In this document: positions 32,563-43,500 of the stretch, piece by piece | How the letters are laid out: every line of letters begins with the position of its first letter | Numbering within the stretch: position 1 is the first letter of the stretch | DNA from: Parietichytrium sp. I65-24A | Taxonomy: Eukaryota > Sar > Bigyra > Thraustochytrida > Thraustochytriidae | Length of the DNA: 64,000 bases | Reading direction: 5' to 3' | NCBI GenBank assembly: GCA_012862575.1 | Contig: BLSF01000058.1 | Span: forward strand, 62,001 to 126,000 | Notes under the pieces: model-generated | The model's input: the letters and a program-made list of their open reading frames with translations, nothing else | The model's database searches: none | What the model was told of the DNA's origin: nothing | Made by a program: the position numbers and the translations under genes

Positions 32563-34302
32563 ATGGTAGGAGACGTGCCACCGGCGGCGGGGCGCAAGAC
32601 GGTGGGCTTTGTGGACGCGCCTCTGACCCCTGCAGATCAACTTTCGACGGTATACCATAGAGAAGAGGACGTAGATGACTCGCCTCGGTGCACGGATGGC
32701 GATGAAAAGCAAAAGAGTGACAACACGCTGGATGTCTCGTCCATGTCATCGTTCGCGAGCACGACATTGACACATCAAAATTTCCGTCTCGTGAGAGCCG
32801 AGTCCTTCGCGAACACCTTGATCGGCAAAGAGTCTTGGGGAAGACATATGAGCATGACGATTCTCGCTTTTTTTTACTATCTCCTGAGTCTGCCCATAGT
32901 AGCTGCATCTTTGGTTGCGAAAGACAAACTCGAGGAAAATTTTGTCACCAACTCGAGCCTCACGGTGTTCCACCTTCTTTGGGCTGACGTCACGAATAGC
33001 AGTACTGAAGAATCGTTCGAGTCATACTGTAACTCAGAACTCTGGGAGAAGAACTTTAGAGGATACGACATTGTGATGGGCACCCTTGTGATGTTGTTTC
33101 TCGCGGAAGCTTGCTTGCATGTGATCTCAGTCGAGTTCTCGCAAAAGTCAACAAATCTCAGTTTTGTGGCTGGGTTATTGTTCCACACGGCGACCATCGC
33201 AACAGCTTTATACTTTTTCAGAAGAGCTTTTGTGACTCAATCGGTGCCGATTTACATCGGCTTGATATTCACGACGCCACTGCTCGGACTGAAAAACGTA
33301 ATTTTCTTCGTCTTTTATAAACTCCAAACTTCCAGGAGTCTGCGGTTACTCAAACTGGTACGGCTATTTTTCGCTTCGGCACTCGTTGTCACATTCCCGT
33401 ACTTTGCAGTGTCATTGGTAAGTTTGCGTTGCAGTGATCTGTTTCGAGCTTAGATTCGAACGCCCCCACTCACCAAACCTTTTTGTTTCAACTCTCAAGT
33501 ATCTTACGGTCTTATCGAAGGACTTTGGCCTCGTGATAAACATGTTGCTCGTTGGAGTGTTGTATCCTTTCATGGTGTTCCTTAGTAAGAGGGGCGCGGT
33601 ATCACGTGCTCGGAATTTGTTCGCAAGAACGAAGAAACAAGAACACCTGGCCGGCTTTATTTATTGTAAGCTTTCCGTTCATCTCCCACCTTCACTCTAT
33701 GAAAGCGCGGGTGTGACTCGTCTCTCTTCACTAACACTTTGTCTTTATTTCGTGTGGTCACAGACGTCATGACGATTGTTGGATTCACCCCACAGCTTTT
33801 TATAATTTTGCGTCAAGCCAAATACACAGATATGGTTGCATCACTTGTCATAAATTCAATCATCGACATTATCGTCATGCGAGTGCAAATTCAAGCGGAC
33901 ACGGACCCCAGACTTGTTTACGTGCAGGAGAAAATCTCCAAGGTCGCGCAGAGTTCCTCCCACGAGAAGTCGAAATACAGCCAGAATAAGTTTTCAAGAT
34001 ACAGAGGCTTAACTGTGCGGCTTGCGAATGAACAGCTTGCAGGTAGGGTGGCGTTCGTGTACGGCATGAGCGCCACTATCCTGGCGAACGGCTTAAGTCT
34101 TGATCCGAAGCGTTTTTTACTTGCATTTGCGCTAGAGCTTTTGAAGCAGATTGTCCGGCTGTATGTTCTCCACGTCAATCAAATCAAAGTCAACAAAGTG
34201 CGATTTCGAGCCTTCGGGCGGCACATGTCCGCTGCCGTAGTTCTTCATCCGCTCATGTGCATCATGATCTTCGTTGGTCAGTGCTTGGCCTGCTATTTGT
34301 AA
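32563..34302 (+). CDS. Polytopic membrane protein, three exons, unrecognised family
   Basis: Exons are 32563-33417, 33500-33665 and 33764-34302; joined they give 519 residues ending in TAA at 34300-34302. The introns (82 and 98 nt) have GTAAGT..AAG and GTAAGC..CAG borders, and the frames join cleanly. The ATG at 32563 is the first in frame; the open frame itself begins at a GTG. The N-terminal 90 residues are hydrophilic. After that about ten hydrophobic segments are seen: five in exon 1 (from MSMTILAFFYYLLSLPIVAA to LFFASALVVTFPYFAV), one in exon 2, and about four in exon 3, with a soluble basic stretch of about 70 residues in exon 3 (IQADTDPRL onward). N-glycosylation-like NSS and NSST sites lie after the first helix. 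I do not recognise the family. A decayed piece of exon 1 is found at about 54.2 kb. Confidence 0.72.
33418..33499 (+). other. Intron 1 of the polytopic membrane protein gene
   Basis: This 82-nt GT-AG intron lies between complete codons (phase 0). The donor is gtaagt. The acceptor is a pyrimidine-rich run ending in caactctcaag. Without splicing the frame ends after 11 further codons. Confidence 0.75.
33666..33763 (+). other. Intron 2 of the polytopic membrane protein gene
   Basis: This 98-nt GT-AG intron interrupts a Tyr codon after its first base. The donor is gtaagc and the acceptor gtggtcacag. Removal restores one frame to the TAA at 34300. Confidence 0.75.
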
Positions 34303-34689
34303 ATACACCATTATTTGTTCCTTCACATCCTTGAAAGAATATAGCCTTTTCGTCTTCCAGAAATGCTTTTTCACCGCGATACAAGACGATGCACGTTGTA
34401 CATTCGTCGCCCTGACACTTCATGTGGCCTCTTTATGAAGGAGGGGGTGGGCCAAACCTCGCTCGGGAGCGACAGGTTTCATTCAAAGCATGCGCGGGAC
34501 AGAGCCTTGAGTCGTTGAACCACAACCCACAGTGTAAAGTTCGATCCCAAACAATGGATATTGAGAAATGTCTGAAGTCATTGCCGGCCGAGCGGCGGTG
34601 TCAAGTGCTTGATTTTATATTGTAGCTTTTAAAGTTTTTTTAAAGAAGGGATGTATCCGCACGGACACTCCGTACCGTGTCTACTAGGG
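34303..34689. other. Convergent 3' intergenic region before the lectin-repeat gene
   Basis: This 387-bp stretch lies between converging stops. It is moderately AT-rich with a T-rich run at about 34625-34645. A sequence agttcgatccc near 34537 resembles a tRNA T-loop but has no matching tRNA around it. Confidence 0.45.
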
Positions 34690-37600
34690 CTAGAGATCGA
34701 AGACGAAAACAAGCTGGTGGTAGGTGGACTCATCCCAAATGTAACGGGCTCCATACTTGTGCAAGTCGCTCGAAACTTCATACGGCGAGCTTCCTGCGTT
34801 TAAATAGTTGATCTTTGCGCGATTTACACTGGATTCCGAATTATCCACGAGGTAGAAGCGGCGCTTTGGCGGGGTTACCTGGGCAGGGTCGAGGATCGGC
34901 GTGGCATCATTCGTGACGTAAACTCGCCCACACTCATCTGCCTTGCCCACAAATCCACCAGGACCGCCACCGTTGTAGCAAGTGAACTTGATCTGGTTAA
35001 TTCCGGACGAATGTGAAACTGAGAACGACGTCATTTGGGCGTAGTTCCCGTTTACAATATCATTGCCCACTTGGGTACCATCCTTAAACTGTTGAACCGT
35101 CACCCTATCGTCACAGTAGAGCTGAAAGTTGACTTGCCCGCATTTTGGCTCGTGCTGCAGGTTAAAGTCAAACGTGACCAGGTTGTTTATCTGGTTGTCC
35201 CACACCCACGAAGCTCCCGTCTCAACCATATTTTTAGTTACGGATGCCCATGGGCCTGCGTCGGCCGCCGTCACCTTCTTTTGGTCTGCACGAAAGTTGG
35301 AACTGCTTGCATCGATGTAGAATTGGTACTTTGGCCCCGTCTGCGAGCTGGTAATTACTGGTATAGAAGAGTCGGTGTAGTATACCTTCCCGCATTTGTC
35401 GATTGCAGCAATGAAGCCTCCTATGGAGCCTCCGTCTTGGCACTTGAACCTCAACTTGGTGACGCCAGAGTCGAGCGGAACAGTATATTTGAACTCCACA
35501 TCCCACTGGCTCCACTTTTCAGAGCTTTGAAGCGTGGACCCTGCATATGTCTCAAAAGTGAGAAAGTCATCGCAATGTCCTCGGATTTGGAGATTCGCGC
35601 ATTCTGGCTCCAAGCCAAGCCCAAAGGTAATCGTATTTTGCACCTGGCCGTCCCACACCCATTTTGCGCCAACTGAGGACACGTCCGCAAGATTTCCCCA
35701 AATTGGATCGTCAGAATTGTGATAAACAAGGGCGTCTTCGCGTACATTAGACTTGGAGCGCTCAATGAAGAATTTGCCGGTTGGTGTATTGACCGCTGTT
35801 GTGTCCACCACTGGAGTGGGATACTTTGTGGTAATGATTTCACCGCACATATCGAATTTACCGACAAAGCCCCCAATATAGCCTTGATCTGTACATTTAA
35901 ATCGCAGCATGGTTATATCTCCGTTCAATGGGAACGTGGCGGTGTAAGCGGTTGTAAATTGATTTACATGCTCTGTGGAAAGAAGCGAGTAATCAGCGTA
36001 CTTGTTCACCTCTAAAACATCATCGCAATGCACGGTTACAGTGCCCTGCGCACATTTTGGAGGAAAGTTGAACCCAAAGTTGATCGTAGTCGCGGTAGTT
36101 TGCGAGTCCCACACCCAGCTCGCAATTGGGCTATCAGTGAAAACACTGGAAATTTTGCCCCACACTCCAGATCCCGCCTCGGTGAGAACGAGGTTCCCTG
36201 CAACATTGGAACCAGAGTTAATGTACCACTGATGGTTTGGAGCAGAGGAAAAGTCAAGCTGAGGGGTATACGAATGCGTCACGTAAGTGTCTCCGCACAT
36301 GAAAACCTTGCCAATAAATCCACCAGGACCGCCCAAGTTCGAGCACGCAATGTTGATTCTAGTTTTGCCACTAATTTTGATGTTCCGCTGAAACATTTTG
36401 TCGTATCCATACTGCCTTGCCCTATCGATGAGCTCGTCACCTTCGAAGGCTTCGTAGATGAGTTCGTCATCGCACTGGACCATGACCTCTGCAGCTCCAC
36501 AGTTTGTATGTGCACTTCGAATCTCCACGTTGGAAAACTCGTTTCCGTTGATGTAAGCTTTTGCACCGTCGATCCGATCAGAGCAGCAGTCAACCCTGTT
36601 GTAAATCACGACCCTGCCTATCTCAATATTCTTTGACTCGAGAACGGAGCTGAACTGCGCTTTCCACCATGAATTTGCCTCCTCTTTCGTGTGGGTGCAG
36701 GAGCCGTGAGAGTAATACCCATCGGTTATGCCGTCAATCGCCAGAGAGGCGTATTTTTCGTAGAGAGTTGAGCTTTGCGAAGGAAGGAAGAGACTGATCT
36801 GCTGACCTTGCGTGTCGAACAGCTGCACTTCACACAACGTGAGGGGAACGTTTCTGCTCTGCTTGATCTCCAGGGTGGAGAATTTGTCTCGGTGCTCAGA
36901 GAATGGGTTTTGGACACTTTCAAGCTCCTTTGCGAGCTTTGTGGTATCCTCCACGATAACCTGAGAAATTTCCTTTGCCTTAACAGCAGCATTAGCAAAG
37001 GCATTGAAAATAGTACCCAAATAACCAACGTAGCACACATTTTCGGCCTCCCCGCAAGAAAAGGGACAATTGTCGCAGAAACAGTCCACCGCTAGATTGC
37101 AGATGGGGCTAATCGGGTCCATCTCCACCGCCGCCCAAATTAAATCTGTGAACCATACAATGATAGCCTCGCATAAACCAATCTTTTCAAGCTCCTTTAA
37201 TGCTTGAAATGCGGAGCAGCGAACGATCAATTCGGCGATGAAAGACGGCGTAAGTTTTGCGGCGCTGTCATCCGGGAGTTGGTCCTGGGCGATCGTCAAG
37301 GCCAGACTTGCGGTTGCATCAAGAACTAAAAGAACTTTTTTGTTTCCAGGACTGCACCATGGTAACATGCCTCCAGCTGCAACGCATGTAGCAATCTGAA
37401 TTGCCACAGTGCAGAGCGTTTTAATGCCTTCGGTGACCATATCTACGGAGCACACTGCAAGCTTTGCCATGCTGTAAGCAGTCTCAAGGGCGCAAATGGC
37501 GCCTTCCGCAGCGCGCTCGAGCATTTCTTCACCAATCCACTGAAGATCATTCAATAGCTGATTCTGAGCGTAATTCTCCAACGAGCCATAGCCACGGACC

Positions 37601-38163
37601 AGCGTCGTCCAGCCTTTGGCGGTGTTACTCTCGATTTCCTCGAACAGACTCTTGCTTCTTTCCACAAGCGGCTTGCCCACGTTTTCTTCGATGAGAAGGT
37701 AGCTGGTCACCACCGCAGCTTCCACTTCATTGATTGCATCTCCAACGACCGCTCGAGCCGCGTCAAAGGAATTCTTTATGTCGTTGCCGACGCTGTTGAA
37801 GGCGTCGAGGGTGTCCTGCCCGACGTCCACGACGAATTCGCCAATGTCCTCGCCAAAGTCTGAAACGTCGTCGATAGTGTCTCCTGCCCAGTCCACGACT
37901 GGATCAGTGATTGGAGAAACGACATCCGAAACGGTGTCAACAAAATCCGACCAACCCCAGCCCATCTTCTGCTTCTGCTTCTGCTGGACGAGCCCAGCCC
38001 CTTTACGGGAACTGTTTGCTCCATTCACGCCATTTCGTTGCGAGTATTCAACGAGATGTTGCCGGAGAGCGCTTCTGAGATAGGTGCTCCCTCGCGCCTC
38101 CTCGTTGGCGTCAGCAGCGGCGCTCGCAACTACGAGGAGCGTCAAGAGCACTCCACGCCTCAT
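34690..38163 (-). CDS. Secreted F-type lectin (fucolectin-like) protein with four tandem ~150-residue modules
   Basis: The protein is 1157 residues from the ATG at 38163, chosen because it gives a signal peptide (MRRGVLLTLLVVASAAADA). The open frame runs 37 codons further upstream without one. Residues about 60-420 are helical with many Cys in the second half. Residues about 426-555 form an F5/8-type fucolectin domain: AIDGITDG, SCTHT, NSWW and the sugar-binding R-V-D-C-C-S-D-R (the R-x-D-x4-R motif of F-type lectins). The His-to-Arg distance is 31 residues, about five more than in eel fucolectin. Four modules of about 150 residues follow, each with a C-D-D motif (near residues 563, 711, 862 and 1015), G-G-F-(I/V)-x6-C-G, and W-(V/I)-W-D or Y-I-W-D (near 683, 833, 986 and 1140). 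The repeat family was not recognised. The last module stops right after its WD part. It is probably an extracellular or cell-wall sugar binder. Confidence 0.82.
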   Translation of the reverse strand: MRRGVLLTLLVVASAAADANEEARGSTYLRSALRQHLVEYSQRNGVNGANSSRKGAGLVQQKQKQKMGWGWSDFVDTVSDVVSPITDPVVDWAGDTIDDVSDFGEDIGEFVVDVGQDTLDAFNSVGNDIKNSFDAARAVVGDAINEVEAAVVTSYLLIEENVGKPLVERSKSLFEEIESNTAKGWTTLVRGYGSLENYAQNQLLNDLQWIGEEMLERAAEGAICALETAYSMAKLAVCSVDMVTEGIKTLCTVAIQIATCVAAGGMLPWCSPGNKKVLLVLDATASLALTIAQDQLPDDSAAKLTPSFIAELIVRCSAFQALKELEKIGLCEAIIVWFTDLIWAAVEMDPISPICNLAVDCFCDNCPFSCGEAENVCYVGYLGTIFNAFANAAVKAKEISQVIVEDTTKLAKELESVQNPFSEHRDKFSTLEIKQSRNVPLTLCEVQLFDTQGQQISLFLPSQSSTLYEKYASLAIDGITDGYYSHGSCTHTKEEANSWWKAQFSSVLESKNIEIGRVVIYNRVDCCSDRIDGAKAYINGNEFSNVEIRSAHTNCGAAEVMVQCDDELIYEAFEGDELIDRARQYGYDKMFQRNIKISGKTRINIACSNLGGPGGFIGKVFMCGDTYVTHSYTPQLDFSSAPNHQWYINSGSNVAGNLVLTEAGSGVWGKISSVFTDSPIASWVWDSQTTATTINFGFNFPPKCAQGTVTVHCDDVLEVNKYADYSLLSTEHVNQFTTAYTATFPLNGDITMLRFKCTDQGYIGGFVGKFDMCGEIITTKYPTPVVDTTAVNTPTGKFFIERSKSNVREDALVYHNSDDPIWGNLADVSSVGAKWVWDGQVQNTITFGLGLEPECANLQIRGHCDDFLTFETYAGSTLQSSEKWSQWDVEFKYTVPLDSGVTKLRFKCQDGGSIGGFIAAIDKCGKVYYTDSSIPVITSSQTGPKYQFYIDASSSNFRADQKKVTAADAGPWASVTKNMVETGASWVWDNQINNLVTFDFNLQHEPKCGQVNFQLYCDDRVTVQQFKDGTQVGNDIVNGNYAQMTSFSVSHSSGINQIKFTCYNGGGPGGFVGKADECGRVYVTNDATPILDPAQVTPPKRRFYLVDNSESSVNRAKINYLNAGSSPYEVSSDLHKYGARYIWDESTYHQLVFVFDL

Positions 38164-40538
38164 CTTCCGCCTTGCAACTTGTACTTGCTCGCCGTCACGT
38201 CTACCAGTTGTTCGCTTGGCCACGTTTGGGAACTGAGTAAGTCGAAGATTTTGGGGCAAAAGTCTCTTTTGCAAAAGCCGTCATTCACTGAACAGGTCGC
38301 ATGTAAAAGGAAGGCACCATGTATTTTAATTAACTGTATGGAATCATGTAAGAGTCGAGGGAGCACGGCCATACAACATTGCATTTCTGGTACGATTTTA
38401 GTACAGCTCGATATCCGAGACTTGACTTGGACAAACGGAATGGAACGTTCCTAGCTAGCTTAGTACTGGAACATACTCATTGAAATTGTTCATGAAGTGA
38501 GAATGAAATAATGAGAGTCAAGGGTGAGAATGATGAGAAATGAGAATGAGAATGGACAAATGAAAATGCCATCCCGAAACTTCTACCAAGTACTGAGGTG
38601 TACTCACAGTCAGTACTATCTGTTGCACTAATACCTTGGCCAGTGGCTGGCTATAGACGATTCCTCTACTAGGAACGGGTGTGGTAAGTAATACAAGCAC
38701 ATTTTCAACGGTTTCCATTTACTCTCGCAGCCCCCAGGGCCCGAGGCGCCACAACTCAGCATCAAGGCGACTTGAAAGCCGCGCCCCGTCTTTGACTCTC
38801 CGTCTTGGTTCATGGTCGAGCGGCGCAAGAAAAGTCGGGATGCAATGCAATGCAATGCAATGTAAAGCAATGCGATCTTCTCGTGCCCGTTTCAATCTCT
38901 TCGCTTACAACATGTAATTCGAGTCAGAAGGAAGTTCAGAGTTGACTCTCTTCACACATGGCCAGTTGTCGTGCAGTACATGCAACACGTTCCAACGGTG
39001 CACTCAATTGCTCTTTTTCGTTTGGTCCTTTTGGGATTGACTGGGGTCCAGTGCTGCTGTCTGCTAACTGTGGAACAGTCTCACTTGTAGATGTCACTAG
39101 TGCACGTTCGTCTGAAGAGAAAGTTGTAGGTGCAACCACGGGGACACGACTTCCATCCAGCGTTTGCTCTCTATGGTCACTCAGTCGGATTATTTAAACT
39201 CCGACCGACAGACCGACAGACACTTGCGCCAACGGCCGAAGCCGAAGACAAATATAAAAACATAAGACAATAAGACTTTGTGGCACGAACGCCGAGTTAG
39301 CAGAGTTTGGACTAATACTTCGCCAGCTCTTGATTCGGAGGAGTCAAACGTCGAGCGCCATCGCCACAGAAGTGAGAAGACAAGTGTGTACACTCTTGAC
39401 TGTGTATGCATGAGATGAGCCCGGACTTGGCCAAGTACAACGGTTGGGTTTTATTTTACAATTTCAAACAGCAGTCCCGCTGGAGCCGCACAGTGCATCT
39501 CTTCTTGCCCCATGATTATAAGAGCCCCTTTCTCGGCCCCGCGCGCTTAATGTTCATCTGAGATTGAATGGCGACTCTCCAACGGTTTATCCTGGCCGGT
39601 TCAGTGCGGAGAGATTGATTCCAGCGTGAGAGGTGCGATCCGATCTTGTCTTACAGTTTCTTACAAACGAGAGCTGTTTTCAGGTTCTATTAGCTAGCTC
39701 TAGAGCAAGGAAGAAGATCTCCGACGGCTTGTTCCGCGACATCAGTGACTGCGATGCGATGCCCATCTTCTCTCTCTCTCTATCTCTCTTTGACTTTTCA
39801 AAAGTCTCTCCACTCTGAGCCAATCTTGCATAGATTTTGCTGTGCGCACGATAATAGCTCTGACTATATTTAGTCATATTGCGAGTACTAGTGCTGTACA
39901 GGTACACACCAACGAAATATTTAAATCTAATATTGGCGCCGCCGTGTTCGCTCTCTTCCTACCCGACCAGGCGTTGCGAAACCCAATTTATTTATTCTCA
40001 CCTTCGATTCAAATCCGCGAACAACGAGTCGTTCTCTCAGAAGATCATCCACCATTGCTACCAATCCGCTATTCACTTCTACCCGCCAAGGATTCCCCTC
40101 CAGAGGCATAGACCACCACACGAATGCAACTCTTATCCAAACACCTAGTAACTGCTAGCTAGCCAACCCACAGAACGGAGAGAGAGAGAGTGAGGAAGTG
40201 AGAAAGAAAGAAAGGGGTCCTCAAGGCTCGAAGGGGTACGCGCTCACCACTAGAACTCCATCTAGCCGCAAGGCTATCCAATCCCCTACCCGGCAGTGCA
40301 CTACTCGCACTTCCTTTCGAGGGCCGCTCAACAAGGCGCCCCCCACCCCCCCCCACACAACCACCAACGCGCGCACCGCCGCGCCCCTTCCTCTTCCCGC
40401 CGAGTCACACACACACACACAGAGGTGCGCGCGCATATAAATACATACACAGACATACGCGTACGTGCGCAGGCGTAGGCGCGGGCGTAGGCGTCGAGGT
40501 AGAAGAGGGGAAGGAAGAAAGAAAGAAAGAAAGACAGG
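38164..40538. other. Divergent intergenic region, lectin-repeat gene to TPR gene
   Basis: This 2.4-kb region has no recognised gene. Notable content: gtgtactcacagtcagtac at about 38598-38616 (the same 19-mer as near 32182), an atgca pentamer run at 38839-38866, a CT run at 39770-39790, a C-run at about 40343-40356, an AC run at 40410-40420, and a GAAA run directly before the TPR start. Confidence 0.5.
40511..40535 (+). repeat. GAAA microsatellite just before the TPR start codon
   Basis: A run of ggaagaaagaaagaaagaaa type ends only a few bases before the ATG at 40539, so it is probably in the 5' leader. Confidence 0.7.
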
Positions 40539-43500
40539 ATGACGACGCCGCCGCCTCTTCTGTCCGCGTCGGAGCGCGCGGAGCTTCTGTCGCTAGGCGG
40601 CAGCGTAGCGGAGACGCTAGTGTCGCGCGTGGAGTCGGAGCTGGCGCGGCTGGCCGCGCGTTCCGCGGAACCCGCAGAACCCGCGGAACGTTCCGCCGGG
40701 GAGAATGGTAGCAGCCGGGAGGACGTGGTGGCGTCGCTGACGCAGCGGCTGCGCAGCGAGCAGAGCAGTTCCCAAACGCAGGCGGAGCGCGCGGCGAGGC
40801 TGGAGGCGTCGCTGTCGGAGGCGCGCGCGGCGGCGTCGGCGGCCGAGGCGCTGGGCCACCGGCGCGCGGAGGCTGCGCGCGAGGCCGAGGCGGAGNACCT
40901 GGCGCGCGAGGCGGAGGAGGCGCGCGCCAGGCAGCGCGAGGAGGCGCGCGAGCTGCGCGCGGCGCGGGCGGACGCGGCGCGCGAGGCGCAGGAGGCGCGC
41001 GAGAGGCTGGCCGCCCGCGAGGCGGAGGCCCAGCGCGCCAGGGAGGAGGCGGACGCCGCGCAGCGAGCGCTGGCCGAGGAGCGCGCGGCTGCCGAGGAGC
41101 GCGTGGCCGCCGAGCGGGCGCTGGTCCTGAGCGTGCGCAGGCGCGCAGAGGCGCTGGAGGCCGAGGCGGCGGAGCTGGCTGCGGCGCTGGCGGAGGCGCG
41201 CGCGGCGGCGGACGAGGCGCGCGCGGCCGTGCGCAGCGAGTCGGCCGCGGGGCTCGCGCGGCTCAGGGAGGAAACGGAGGCCCGGCTCGCGGCGCTGCAG
41301 GAGGAGAACGCGCGGCTGGCCAAGGAGCTGCAGCTGGCAGAGCGGCGCGCGGTGCGCGGCGTGAGCATGCTCGTGGACGACGACGAGGAGGAGGCGGAGG
41401 CAGGTGGGAATGCAAACGGAAACGCGGACGGGAGGCTCACGAAGAGCGCGCTGTACGCGCGGTGGGCGCAGGCGCGCGAGGAACTGGGCGAGAGCCGCGC
41501 GGAGGCGGCGGCGCTCAAGAAGCAGCTGCAGCGAATCCTGGCGGACATTGAACGCCGCGCGCCAGAGGTGGGCCGCCTCAGGGAAAAGTACGACGAGGTA
41601 GTCGCCGCCTACGACAAAGTCTCCGCGGAACTCTCCACGGTCCTGGCCGAGTCGTACTATTTGCGCGAGCGTGTGGAAGACCTCCAGACCTCGAACGAAA
41701 AGCTTGCTCGCGAGGCAGCGCTTGCGCGCCAGGACGCCACCGATCGCTCTCGCCAGCTCGCGCACCTGTTGTCAAAGGTCTCGCACTCGATGGCCCCGCA
41801 TGGGTCACAGCTCGGGACGGCTGCCGGTGCGCCGCCTGCCATTGCGGGCTTCAGCCACAGCAGTCCAGATAAGGCATCCTCGCACGTGCGCGCGCACACA
41901 AGCGTGCAGCTGGTTGCCAAGTCGCCGGTTGGGGCGGCCGGCTTGGTGGTCCGCGGGGCCGGGTCCTCCGGGTACGAAGACGAAGACGATGTGATTGGCG
42001 AAAACCTGCTTACGTTCGGGTCCCCCGAGGAGCTTGTGCAGATCAACAACAAGCTGCTTGCCACCGTGCGCAAACTGTCGGCGCAGCTAAAGGTGGAGAT
42101 GGACCGCGCTCAGTCTGGTACAGAGTCCAAGGAGGTGGCCGAGCTTCGCAGCGAACTGGATACCCTTCGCAAGAGCCGCGAGCGGCAGGAGGTGTTGGTG
42201 CGCAAGATCGTCGAGCAGCGCGACATGTACAGGGTGCTGCTTGTCCAGGCCGCTGAGGACCGCACGGTCTCGGCGGAGATGGACGGTAAGAACGCCCCAC
42301 TCCTTCTCGGAGACAAATCTAGTGGCACCCAGTCCTCAGCAGGAGGAGGAGGAGGAGGTGGATCCCAGAGTGCCCTTGCCGCGCTGGAGCACGGCGGTGA
42401 GTACGCGGCCCTCTACAAGGAGTCGCAGCAGCAACTCGCGGACCTACGCGAGTCCACCACTCTGGCCATCCGCCGCCTCGAGGAGGAGATAGACGCGCAG
42501 CGCGAGGCCGTGTCCCAGGCACGTCGCGACCTTGCCCTGGCGCAAAGCGCCAAGGACTTGGCGAGGGAGACCAACAACAAAATACTCGCCCAGCTCGAGC
42601 AGGTTCAGGAGGAGTGCCGCGCTGAAAAACAGGCAAAGTCCAACGCCATGGCGGAGCTCGCCAAATCGCACGAGCTCGTCTCTCAACACTCGCAGCGCAT
42701 CACCGCTCTCGTGGCGCAAGTTACCTCGCTGAAAGAAAGCGTCGACACTCTGCGGGATACCGAAAAGGTCCTCAAGAACGAGAACCTCCGCCTCGCGGAG
42801 ATGCTCGAAGAGGTTCGAAAACAGCGAGACAGCCATCAGGCCATCGCGCAGAGCCTCACCACCCTGGACGAGGCTGTCAAGGTAGAGCTCCGCGCGAATG
42901 TCGACCGTGCGAATAAGGTCGCGGACGACCTTCGCGACCAGATCGATCGCCTCAACGCGGAGCTACGCAAAACACGCTCAGAGTCTTTGCAGCTCGAGCT
43001 CACGCTCAGTGCTGAGACCAAGGAACTCAAGCTGCGCACGGAAACCTCAGAGGCTCAGGCCCGCGAGTCTCAGCGTGCAAACCAAAAGCTGGAGGCCGAT
43101 CTCGCCGTCGCCAAAGAGAAGGAACTGGCCTTGCGCGAGCAACTGGAAACCTTGCGCCGCCGCGCTTATAGCGACCGCTCGGCCGGCTCCGCCGCATCTG
43201 TCCCTGTCGCCGCGCAACAGGGCAATGCGGGTCAGCCTGTAGAGTCGCTTTCGTCGTCGTCTTCGACACAACAGGAAGAACAAGAGCAGGCAGGCGGCTC
43301 GAGTGATGGCACCGGGCAGATCTCGTCGCGCGTAGTGGAGAAGATGGCGCAGGAGATTGAGCGGCTCAAGATCCTCCTTGACGACAAATCCAAGGACGCG
43401 GAGGCTTACCGCGCCATCTCGAATTCCAACGAGGAGGCGCTGCAAAAGATGACCCAAGCCAGCGAAGCTCGAAAGGCGGAACTGGAGAGCTCTCTGGCGG

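Noticed and set aside
34480-34560. tRNA suggested by agttcgatccc
   Set aside because: Only the T-loop-like string is present; no cloverleaf fits around it.
38164-38274. 37-codon N-terminal extension of the lectin-repeat protein
   Set aside because: It would bury the clear signal peptide that starts at the ATG at 38163.
40328-41548. Long antisense open frames over the 5' part of TPR
   Set aside because: Extreme GC content removes stop codons; the sense frame has clear TPR homology.
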